This document shows positions 1 to 5,105 of a DNA stretch of 5,105 nucleotides, piece by piece. Source of the stretch: Chromatiales bacterium (GTDB taxonomy: Bacteria; Pseudomonadota; Gammaproteobacteria; UBA6429); contig JALTJN010000315.1 in the NCBI GenBank assembly GCA_027076405.1, forward strand, positions 1 to 5,105. The letters are read 5' to 3'. A program made the translations under genes and the position numbers. Below the pieces are notes generated by a model that saw only the letters and a list, made by a program, of their open reading frames with translations, searched no databases and was not told where the DNA came from. How positions within the stretch are numbered: position 1 is the first letter of the stretch; the number at the start of each line of letters is the position of its first letter.

Positions 1-218
1 ATATTGTATTAGTTTTAGACAAATTTGATGATAAGGGTGTTAAGTTTCAAGTAGATTTACGCAAGGCTGTTGAGCAACAACTTTTGCAACAGGGAATTGA
101 TATAAATAATATTGAAATAGATGAGCATTGTACTTGGGAGGATGGAAATTTGCACTCAGCTAGACACGCTGGTTCAGCTGAAAATAGTAATTGGAGTTTT
201 ATAGGCATGAGAGCATAA
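1..218 (+). CDS. pgeF: YfiH/PgeF family (laccase-domain) protein, C-terminal fragment
   Basis: This is the last 71 residues of a reading frame that enters from the left edge (first full codon at 3) and stops at TAA 216-218. The visible part reads as the C-terminal region of the YfiH/PgeF family. A DLRKAVEQQLLQQGI helix is followed by NIEIDEHCTW, where the Cys-Thr pair matches the conserved C-terminal Cys of the family, a metal ligand in YfiH proteins. Then comes LHSARH, in the place of the usual FSYRRD, and an ending close to SFIGMR. Family members are cytosolic single-domain proteins described as polyphenol oxidase-like, purine nucleoside-active or peptidoglycan-editing enzymes; which activity applies here cannot be told. 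The His ligands lie upstream of the window. Codons are strongly A/T-ending, like guaB. No strong terminator follows directly, so its transcript may run into the rRNA leader. The assignment rests on motif order and length from the C terminus, not on a search. Confidence 0.68.
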   Translation, partial: IVLVLDKFDDKGVKFQVDLRKAVEQQLLQQGIDINNIEIDEHCTWEDGNLHSARHAGSAENSNWSFIGMRA

Positions 219-282
219 AATAGTTAGTTTTAGCAATTTTATATTTAGATATTTGTGCTTTGTGCGTATTGCTTAAAAACCC

Positions 283-311
283 TTGACACAATTCAAAAGA
301 TATTATATATT
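283..311 (+). promoter_or_regulatory. Promoter P1 of the 23S-5S unit
   Basis: A perfect -35 hexamer TTGACA (283-288) is followed after 17 bp by TATATT (306-311), one mismatch from the -10 consensus. An A/T-rich stretch at about 230-260 could act as an UP element. The predicted start is near 318. It is the stronger of two tandem promoters about 80 bp apart, an arrangement common at rRNA operons. Confidence 0.65.
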
Positions 312-362
312 TATTGAGCGTATAAAAACTTGATAAACGCACATATTGTCCACAAACAACCC

Positions 363-390
363 TTGATTTTTATTTTATTTCTAGTACAAT
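363..390 (+). promoter_or_regulatory. Promoter P2 of the 23S-5S unit
   Basis: TTGATT (363-368), 16 bp, then TACAAT (385-390). The predicted start is near 397. P1 and P2 share the sequence ACCCTTGA around the -35 element (AAAAACCCTTGACA and CAACCCTTGATT), as if one was copied from the other or both bind the same factor. A start at 397 would lie only about 6 nt before the ATG of the small ORF at 403. Confidence 0.55.
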
Positions 391-402
391 ACTGGAAGTG
401 TC

Positions 403-468
403 ATGATAAAATTTCAAATAATGATAAATTATCATAAACTAAATAAATCGTATTATAAGCGGCCTTAA
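403..468 (+). CDS. Possible 21-codon leader peptide ORF
   Basis: ATG at 403 opens a 21-codon frame ending in TAA at 466-468. It is rich in Lys, Tyr, Ile and Asn and ends Ser-Tyr-Tyr-Lys-Arg-Pro. GGAAG at 394-398, four bases before the ATG, could be a weak Shine-Dalgarno, but only on transcripts from P1, since P2 would start at about 397. The reason to list it is position: its last codons (457-465) overlap the strand AAGCGGC (457-463) that can compete with the downstream terminator hairpin, as in leader-peptide attenuators. Short ORFs arise easily by chance in such AT-rich DNA, so this is a hypothesis, not an established gene. Confidence 0.2.
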   Translation: MIKFQIMINYHKLNKSYYKRP

Positions 469-507
469 AGCTCACATATATAGTGAGTATAAATTTTTTA
501 GCCGTTT
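457..507 (+). promoter_or_regulatory. Candidate antiterminator fold in the 23S leader
   Basis: AAGCGGC (457-463) can pair with GCCGTTT (501-507), seven base pairs including one G-U, enclosing AAA/TTT pairs (467-469 with 497-499) and a hairpin GCTCAC/GTGAGT (470-475 with 483-488, loop of seven). This excludes the terminator hairpin at 500-519, because both folds use 501-507 and the sequence AAGCGG occurs twice (457-462 and 512-517). The pairing is directly visible; that it regulates transcription is inference. Confidence 0.35.
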
Positions 508-523
508 GAACAAGCGGTTTTTT
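500..523 (+). terminator. Intrinsic-terminator-like hairpin upstream of 23S
   Basis: CCGTTT (502-507) pairs with AAGCGG (512-517) around the loop GAAC, extended by G501-T518 and A500-T519, and is followed by a T run at 518-523 and TTT at 525-527. It lies after P1 and P2 but before boxA and the 23S gene. It could end the upstream YfiH/PgeF transcript or a small RNA of about 125 nt from P2, or act as an attenuator of the rRNA unit. Confidence 0.5.
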
Positions 524-587
524 GTTTACAAAATTATATCTAGAAAAAAGTTTTGTATAAAAGATTTTTTTGTAGATGTAATGAATA

Positions 588-601
588 AGACCTTTGAAAA
601 T
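588..601 (+). promoter_or_regulatory. boxA-like rRNA antitermination element
   Basis: GACCTTTGAAAAT (588-600/601) resembles the boxA found before 23S genes, for example the TTCTTTGAAAACT motif in Firmicutes 16S-23S spacers. It lies about 120 bases before the 23S gene, a normal distance. BoxA RNA is bound by NusB-NusE (S10) and helps polymerase resist termination. Its presence supports the view that transcription of 23S starts upstream of 588. The match is by eye and no boxB was seen. Confidence 0.5.
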
Positions 602-616
602 AGCATAAACACAACA

Positions 617-638
617 GTATATAATTGACATTATATAC
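617..638 (+). repeat. Perfect 9-bp inverted repeat in the leader
   Basis: GTATATAAT (617-625) and ATTATATAC (630-638) are exact reverse complements around the spacer TGAC. In RNA this is a tetraloop hairpin just after boxA; in DNA it could be an operator. It contains TTGACA (625-630), which I do not call a promoter because no good -10 lies 16-18 bp downstream. Confidence 0.6.
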
Positions 639-641
639 GAT

Positions 642-670
642 TAGCAATTTTAACTTTTTTAAGTTAGCTA
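642..670 (+). repeat. Imperfect hairpin before the 23S processing stem
   Basis: TAACTT (651-656) pairs with AAGTTA (661-666) around TTTT, continued by TAGC (642-645) with GCTA (667-670) after a five-base bulge. It is A/U-rich and therefore weak. It may only be a spacer structure in the 23S leader. Confidence 0.35.
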
Positions 671-687
671 ACACACCAAAAATATAA

Positions 688-727
688 ATCCAAAGAATTA
701 GTAAATATAATTCTTGTGGTAAAACGC
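688..727 (+). promoter_or_regulatory. 5' arm of the pre-23S processing stem
   Basis: Bases 706-727 pair without interruption with 3832-3853 (22 bp, two G-U pairs), and 688-700 pair with 3859-3870 (12 bp, one bulged A at 692), with small internal loops between. The inner nine base pairs, GTAAAACGC (719-727) with GCGTTTTAC (3832-3840), correspond to helix H1 of mature 23S. This is the expected RNase III-type substrate that brings both ends of 23S together. Within this arm AAGAATTA (693-700) can also fold back locally on TAATTCTT (708-715). Confidence 0.8.
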
Positions 728-957
728 ATCTAACAAGGGCGTATGGTGGATGCCTCGACATCATCAGGCGATGAAGGACGTAGCAGTCTGCGATAATTTT
801 CGGTGAGGTGACAAGCAACCTTTGACCCGGAAGTTTCCGAATGGGGAAACCCACTCTGTTGAAGACAGAGTACTCTATACTGAATACATAGGTATAGTGG
901 AGCAAACCTGGAGAACTGAAACATCTTAGTATCCAGAGGAAGAGAAAACAATATATG

Positions 958-1006
958 CTACTTATTATACATAGCACGTTATGTTCGTGAGATGTATAAT
1001 GAGTAG
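958..1006 (+). other. 23S expansion hairpin 1 (domain I)
   Basis: Between the conserved AGGAAGAGAAA and TTCCC...AGTAGTGGCGAGCGAA motifs, E. coli has a tiny hairpin, while this gene has about 45 extra bases. They fold into 15 consecutive pairs (958-972 with 992-1006, one G-U), then a 2x2 internal loop and CACG/CGTG (975-978 with 986-989) closing a seven-base loop. It could be a stable expansion segment or a site where the rRNA is cleaved in vivo. Confidence 0.75.
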
Positions 1007-1052
1007 TTGTGATTCCCTAAGTAGTGGCGAGCGAAAGGGGACCTAGTCCAAA

Positions 1053-1140
1053 CTCTATAAAAATATGCAGTCTGGAAATAATTTTTTTATTAAGGTTATG
1101 GAAAGGCTGTACAATGATTTAGGTCTAATGTTTTATAGGG
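1053..1140 (+). other. 23S expansion 2: enlarged domain I hairpin
   Basis: CTCTATAAAA (1053-1062) pairs with TTTTATAGGG (1131-1140), ten pairs with one G-U, occupying the position of a short-looped hairpin in Bacillus-type 23S. The loop here is 68 nt (1063-1130). Inside it TGCAG (1066-1070) can pair with CTGTA (1107-1111) and AATAA (1077-1081) with TTATT (1087-1091), both weak. No ORF or intron motif is visible in the insert. Confidence 0.6.
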
Positions 1141-1362
1141 TGTTGTAAGACATTGCGATTGATATCCTAAAGTATCAGCTGAAGTCTATCCAGTTATGAT
1201 ATATAGTAGAAATATCTGGAAAGTTATGCCATAGAGGGTGATAGCCCCGTACACAAAATATATCATACACTTCTGTGCAATGTTCTTGAGTACTGCGAAA
1301 CACGTGAAATTTCGTAGGAATCTGGCGGGATTATCCGTTAAGACTAAATACTCGATGATGAT

Positions 1363-1399
<37 letters not shown>

Positions 1400-1573
1400 C
1401 ACCCCGGGAGGGGGATGAAATAGTATCTGAAACCATACGCTTACAAGCAGTCGGAGCCTATATAGGGTGACGGCGTGCCTATTGAAGAATGAGCCAACGA
1501 GTTTGTTGTTGTTGTTTGTCTAAGTAGTGATGAGCTACGGAGGCACAGGGAAACCGAGTCTGAATAGGGCGTG

Positions 1574-1627
1574 GAACTTTGATTTTGTTTAAAGTCATTT
1601 TATGATTTTATAACAAAATCTAAGTTC
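1574..1627 (+). other. 23S expansion hairpin 3 / candidate intervening sequence
   Basis: After the conserved GAATAGGGCG and before AAGACCCGAAGCCGAGTGA, a 54-base insert folds almost completely. GAACTT (1574-1579) pairs with AAGTTC (1622-1627); there is a T-T mismatch (1580/1621); GATTTTGTT (1581-1589) pairs with AACAAAATC (1612-1620); then 1590-1598 pair with 1602-1610 around a TTT loop, with one bulged T at 1611. That is 24 pairs. Long near-perfect helices of this type inside 23S are what RNase III removes as intervening sequences in several bacteria. Confidence 0.75.
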
Positions 1628-2025
1628 AAGACAGCAGTAACAAGACCCGAAGCCGAGTGAGCTAACCATGGCCAGGATGAAGCGTGGGTAAAACCACGTG
1701 GAGGTCCGAACCCACGCATCGTGCAACATGCGGGGATGAGCTGTGGTTAGTGGTGAAATGCCTATCGAACTCGGCAATAGCTGGTTCTCCTCGAAATAGC
1801 TTTAGGGCTAGCCTGTAATCAAAGCTTACTGGTGGTAGAGCACTGAATAGGTAGTGGGCCTTCGTGGTACCCTATCTAAACAAACTCCGAATGCCAGTGT
1901 AGTGTTTTTACAGAGTCAGACCATGGGGGCTAAGCTCCATTGGTCAAAAGGGAAACAGCCCAGATCCCAGTCTAAGGTCCCTAAGTCATAATTAAGTGGG
2001 AAAGGTTGTGTTAATTCTCAAACAA

Positions 2026-2056
<31 letters not shown>

Positions 2057-2856
2057 TAAAGAAAGCGTAACAGCTCACTGGTCGAGAGTTTTCGCGCCGA
2101 AAATGTAACGGGGCTCAAATTATGCACCGAAGACGGGAACTTGTACTTTAGTACAAGTGGTAGAGGAGCATTCCATATGCGCTGAAGTCATATTCGCGAG
2201 AAATGATGGAGCGTATGGAAGTGAGAATGTTGGCATAAGTAGCAAAAAGGCGGGTGAGAAACCCGCCCACCGCAAGTCCAAGGGTTCCTGGGCAACGATT
2301 GTCGACCCAGGGTTAGGCGATCCTAAGGTGAGGCCGAAGGGCGTAACCGATGGATGAGCAGGTTAATATTCCTGCCCTACTGCATATCGTTCGATGGGGG
2401 GACGGAGTCAGAATATTCTAGCGTTTTCTGGTTATAAACGTTGGCGTATTTGGCGTGTTTTCTAGGCAAATCCGGAAAACATAAGCGCTTTAAATATGTC
2501 AGGAGATGATCTTCTTCGGGAGTGACTCAACTGGGGTTGACTGACTTCCTAGAAAAACCTCTAAGAATTAAGGTATGTAGTAATCGTACCGCAAACCAAC
2601 ACAGGTGGACGAGGCGAGTAGCCTCAGGTGTACGAGCTAACCTTCGTTAAGGAACTCGGCAAAACAGCGACCGTAACTTCGGGATAAGGTCCGCCCTGCA
2701 GTAATGTAGGGCCGCAGCTAAAGACTCCTGGCGACTGTTTACCAAAAACACAGGTCTCTGCTAACACGAAAGTGGATGTATAGGGGCTGATGCCTGGCCA
2801 GTGTCCGAACGTTAAGGGGATGGGTGCAAGCCTTGAACTGAAGCGCGGATGAACGC

Positions 2857-2905
<49 letters not shown>

Positions 2906-3444
2906 ATTCCGACCTGCACGAATGGCATAACGACTGGGAGACTGTCTCAACGAAGGGCTCGGCGAAATTGCATTACCCGTGAAGATGCGGGTTACCCGCG
3001 GCCGGACGAAAAGACCCCGTGAAGCTTTACTACAGCTTGACATTGGGTTATGAATATTTTCGTTCAGAATAGGTGGGAAACTTTGAAGCACAGACGTCAG
3101 TTTGTGTGGAGTTAACCGTGAGATACCACCCTTGAATATTTGTAACTCTAACCTTCACCCATGAATCTGGGTGGGGAACAGTGTCTGGTGGGTAGTTTGA
3201 CTGGGGCGGTCGCCTCCCAAAATGTAACGGAGGCGTTTACAAAGGTTGGTTAGGTCCGGATGGACATCGGGCCGATAGGGCAAACCCATAAACCAGCTTT
3301 ACTGCAAGACCTACAAGTCGAGCAGTTACGAAAGTAGAAGTTAGTGAACCGACTGTACCTTATAAGAGGGCAGAAGATCAACGGATAAAAGCTACTCCGG
3401 GGATAACAGGCTAATTTCACCCAAGCGCTCACAGCGACGGTGAA

Positions 3445-3481
<37 letters not shown>

Positions 3482-3518
3482 GTGGAGAAGCTCCCAAGGG
3501 TTTGGCTGTTCGCCAATG

Positions 3519-3567
<49 letters not shown>

Positions 3568-3831
3568 CTATCCGCCGTGGGCGTTAGAATCTTGAAAAGT
3601 CTCTTCCCTAGTACGAGAGGACCGGGAAGAACGAACCTCTGGTGTACCAGTTGTCCTACCAAGGGCATTGCTGGGTAGCTATGTTCGGTTTGGATAAGCG
3701 CTGAAAGCATATAAGCGCGAAGCCGTCTTTAAGATTAGGATTCTTTTAAGGGTTCTGAGAGACTATCAGTTTGATAGGCTGCAGGTGTAAGCACAGCAAT
3801 GTGTTCAGCCGAGCAGTACTAATTACCCGTA

Positions 3832-3870
3832 GCGTTTTACTGCAAGAATTATACGTAGTAATTCTTGGAT
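3832..3870 (+). promoter_or_regulatory. 3' arm of the pre-23S processing stem
   Basis: This is the complement of the 688-727 arm. It starts inside helix H1 of 23S and continues 30 bases past it. Within this arm CAAGAATTA (3843-3851) can alternatively pair with TAATTCTTG (3859-3867) around a seven-base loop, mirroring the local hairpin possible in the 5' arm. There is no T run after it, so it is not an intrinsic terminator. Confidence 0.8.
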
Positions 3871-3931
3871 AGTATTTAGTGTATTGTTAGTTTATTTAAA
3901 GTTATATATTGTGTTATTGAGATCTTAATAG
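3871..3931 (+). other. 23S-5S spacer, nothing further seen
   Basis: This is A/T-rich linker between the two processing stems. It contains no tRNA, promoter or terminator that I can support, so 5S is most simply co-transcribed with 23S. Confidence 0.6.
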
Positions 3932-4058
3932 GTTTCATAATTCTGGTGCTTCTAGCGGCGGGGTCACACCCGATCCCATTCCGAACTCGGAAGTTAAGCC
4001 CGCCAGCTCCGATGATAGTCCTTTGGGCAAAAGTAGGTCAGCGCCAGAATTATGAAAC
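3932..4058 (+). promoter_or_regulatory. Pre-5S processing stem enclosing 5S rRNA
   Basis: Bases 3932-3949 pair with 4041-4058 over 18 consecutive pairs, with one G-U. The inner ten are helix I of 5S; the outer eight (TTTCATA-type sequence on the left, TATGAAA on the right) are precursor only. An RNase E-, RNase III- or RNase M5-type cut here would release 5S. Confidence 0.75.
3940..4051 (+). rRNA. rrf: 5S ribosomal RNA
   Basis: The 5S hallmarks are present. Helix I is 3940-3949 with 4041-4050. Helix II is GGCGGG (3957-3962) with CCCGCC (3999-4004). The highly conserved GATCCCATTCCGAACTCGG and AAGTTAAG block forms helix III and its loops. AGTAGGTCAGCGCCAG closes the 3' side. At about 112 nt it is shorter than the usual 115-120, the reduction falling in the helix IV-V arm, where TCCTTTGGG forms only a very small hairpin. 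It lies 100 bases after 23S in the standard order. Confidence 0.95.
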
Positions 4059-4074
4059 TTATTTTTATATAAAG

Positions 4075-4099
4075 AAAAACCCGCATTTGTGGGTTTTTT
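4075..4099 (+). terminator. Intrinsic terminator of the 23S-5S unit
   Basis: AAAAACCCGC (4075-4084) pairs with GTGGGTTTTT (4089-4098) around ATTT, ten pairs with one G-U, and the 3' side ends in six T. It lies 24 bases after 5S. The A run on the left side means it could also stop transcription from the other strand. Confidence 0.9.
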
Positions 4100-4102
4100 G
4101 CT

Positions 4103-4131
4103 TTGCCAAAAAAACTTTAACGTACTATAAT
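4103..4131 (+). promoter_or_regulatory. guaB promoter
   Basis: TTGCCA (4103-4108), exactly 17 bp, then a perfect TATAAT (4126-4131), directly after the rRNA terminator. The predicted start is near 4138, giving a 5' leader of about 27 nt before the ATG at 4165. guaB is therefore a unit separate from the rRNA operon. Confidence 0.75.
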
Positions 4132-4164
4132 CTATTGGGTTTAATATATTAATAAAAATTAACT

Positions 4165-5105
4165 ATGACTAATAATTTTGCCAAGGGGTTAACATATGAT
4201 GATGTTTTATTAAGACCAAAGTATTCAGAAATAACATCACGTAAAAGTGTTGACACTTCAACTTATCTCACCACAGGTATAAAACTTCATATTCCTATTA
4301 TTAGTTCTAATATGGACTCTGTAACAGAGAGCAGAATGGCAATTGCTATGGCAAAACTAGGTGGTATTGGTATTATTCATAGATTTTTATCTATAGAAAA
4401 TCAGGTGGAAGAAGTTAAAAAAGTAAAGCGTAATGAAAATTTTAAAATAGATAATCCTATAACAATTCAAATCAATCAAAATGCAAAAGACGCTCTTGAT
4501 CTAATGAAAGTAAATGGAATTTCTGGTTTGTTGGTAGTTAATAAGCAGGGTAGACTTGCTGGTATTTTGACAAATCGTGATATACATTTTGTCACTGATA
4601 TGAATAAGCCTGTTAGAGAGATTATGACAAAAAAAGTCATAACATCTTCTCCTGGTATTACTATAAAAAAGGCTATAAATATTCTTGATAAGCACAAAAT
4701 TGAGAAGTTGCCATTGGTAGATAAAAATAATATTGTAAAAGGTTTGATTACAAGGATAGATATAGTTAAGAAAAAACTCAATCCCAATGCTACACAAGAT
4801 GAAAAAGGCAGGTTGAGAGTAGGCGCTGCAGTTGGTGTAAAAGATGAAAGTATAGAGAGGGCTCGGGAATTAGTTAAAGCTGGTGTTGATGTTTTGGTAA
4901 TAGATATAGCACATGGACATTCTAAATTGGTTATAGATATGTTAAAAAAATTAAAAAAGAACCATCCGGAAGTGCCTATTGTAGCTGGTAATGTAGCTAC
5001 AGCTGAAGGAGTGAGAGATTTGATAAAAGCAGGAGCTGATGCTATTAAGGTTGGCATAGGTCCAGGATCAATTTGTACTACCAGAATTGTAACTGGATTT
5101 GGAGT
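4165..5105 (+). CDS. guaB: IMP dehydrogenase, N-terminal 313 codons (runs off the right edge)
   Basis: It oxidises IMP to XMP with NAD+, the committed step of guanine nucleotide synthesis, as a cytosolic homotetramer or octamer. Visible parts: the N-terminal motif [11 protein letters not shown] (8-18); [10 protein letters not shown] (47-56); GGIGIIHRF (66-74); a tandem CBS module (about 93-208) with GISGLLVV and GILTNRD in the first repeat and KIEKLPLVD in the second; the return to the barrel at RLRVGAAVG (216-224); DIAHGHS with substrate-side Asp247 (247-253); GNVAT (275-279); and [11 protein letters not shown] (297-307), which includes the K+ loop and catalytic Cys304. The following IVTG agrees with IMPDH rather than GMP reductase (VKTG). 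The family is about 490 residues, so the mobile flap with its Arg-Tyr pair lies outside the window. The start at 4165 gives the usual family N terminus; no AGGAGG-like site precedes it. Odd residues: Asn49 where most bacterial enzymes have Ala (SAAMD), and HRF instead of HKN at 72-74. Confidence 0.96.
   Translation, partial: MTNNFAKGLTYDDVLLRPKYSEITSRKSVDTSTYLTTGIKLHIPIISSNMDSVTESRMAIAMAKLGGIGIIHRFLSIENQVEEVKKVKRNENFKIDNPITIQINQNAKDALDLMKVNGISGLLVVNKQGRLAGILTNRDIHFVTDMNKPVREIMTKKVITSSPGITIKKAINILDKHKIEKLPLVDKNNIVKGLITRIDIVKKKLNPNATQDEKGRLRVGAAVGVKDESIERARELVKAGVDVLVIDIAHGHSKLVIDMLKKLKKNHPEVPIVAGNVATAEGVRDLIKAGADAIKVGIGPGSICTTRIVTGFG

Larger units (their letters stand above)
219..718 (+). other. 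Long non-coding leader of the 23S-5S unit; no 16S, no tRNA
   Basis: These 500 bases lie between the YfiH/PgeF stop codon and the 23S gene and are extremely AT-rich. I found no 16S 3' end (no anti-Shine-Dalgarno tail CCTCCTTT) and no tRNA-like cloverleaf with a GTTCAAATC-type T arm. The stretch holds two tandem promoters, a short ORF, a terminator-like hairpin with a competing strand, a boxA-like element, inverted repeats and the 5' arm of the 23S processing stem, each listed separately. Between 524 and 587 I see only A/T-rich sequence without a convincing promoter. Confidence 0.8.

Noticed and set aside
230..652. 12-base direct repeat TTAGCAATTTTA at 230-241 and 641-652 as a mobile-element or recombination footprint
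   Set aside because: It is short and AT-rich, with no terminal inverted repeats or other element features; chance is likely.
625..654. A third promoter from TTGACA at 625-630
   Set aside because: No acceptable -10 hexamer at 16-18 bp (TTTTAA/TTTAAC only); the hexamer is part of an inverted repeat. TATAAT at 620-625 also lacks a -35 at normal spacing (TTGAAA at 594 is 20 bp away).
540..977. Minus-strand ORF of 145 codons (and a 73-codon one at 730-951) across the leader and 5' end of 23S
   Set aside because: It runs antisense to conserved rRNA sequence and has no family resemblance; open frames arise easily in AT-rich DNA.
1595..1777. Minus-strand 60-codon ORF inside 23S
   Set aside because: It begins within expansion hairpin 3 and is antisense to conserved 23S; no independent coding evidence.
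2157..2357. Plus-strand 66-codon ORF inside 23S
   Set aside because: It lies wholly in conserved 23S sequence.
3946..4152. Plus-strand 68-codon ORF across 5S, the terminator and the guaB promoter
   Set aside because: It crosses a structured RNA gene and an intrinsic terminator; no coding signal of its own.
4476..5057. Minus-strand 193-codon ORF opposite guaB (and a 98-codon one at 4501-4797)
   Set aside because: guaB on the plus strand is unmistakable; the reverse frame is open because of low TTA/CTA/TCA use in phase and reads as low-complexity Ser/Thr/Phe/Ile.

Overview
The window is a very AT-rich bacterial segment. Its centre is a complete 23S rRNA gene followed by a complete 5S rRNA gene, all on the + strand. 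On the left is the 3' end of a YfiH/PgeF-type (laccase-domain) gene; on the right is the first 313 codons of guaB (IMP dehydrogenase). No 16S gene or tRNA gene lies in the roughly 500 bases before the 23S gene, and a protein gene comes before that, so 23S-5S is a transcription unit detached from 16S. This layout, the strong AT bias, the extra hairpins in 23S and the IMPDH motif variants suggest a reduced-genome lineage. The IMPDH motif and several 23S stretches look to me most like Patescibacteria (CPR), but Rickettsiales-like or Dependentiae-like hosts cannot be excluded without a search. There are no in-frame TGA codons in the two protein genes, so nothing points to a recoded stop.

Layout: 1-218, end of the YfiH/PgeF gene. 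219-718, a long leader with two tandem sigma70-type promoters (283-311 and 363-390), a possible 21-codon leader ORF (403-468), a terminator-like hairpin (500-523) with a competing upstream strand (457-463), a boxA-like antitermination element (588-601) and a perfect inverted repeat (617-638). 688-727 and 3832-3870 are the two arms of the pre-23S processing stem. 719-3840 is 23S rRNA, about 3.12 kb against 2904 nt in E. coli; most of the excess sits in three expansion hairpins (958-1006, 1053-1140, 1574-1627). 3940-4051 is 5S rRNA inside an 18-bp precursor stem. 4075-4099 is a strong intrinsic terminator. 4103-4131 is a near-consensus promoter for guaB, which starts at 4165 without a recognisable Shine-Dalgarno sequence.

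How it works together: the tandem promoters probably drive one 23S-5S transcript. BoxA would help polymerase through the structured rRNA, RNase III-type cleavage of the two long stems would release 23S and 5S, and the terminator after 5S isolates guaB, which has its own promoter. The least expected part is the leader. A short ORF, an antiterminator strand, a middle hairpin and a terminator hairpin are arranged as in a classical attenuator, which would be unusual upstream of rRNA. The alternative is that the terminator ends a small RNA or the upstream transcript. All of this is read from sequence only.
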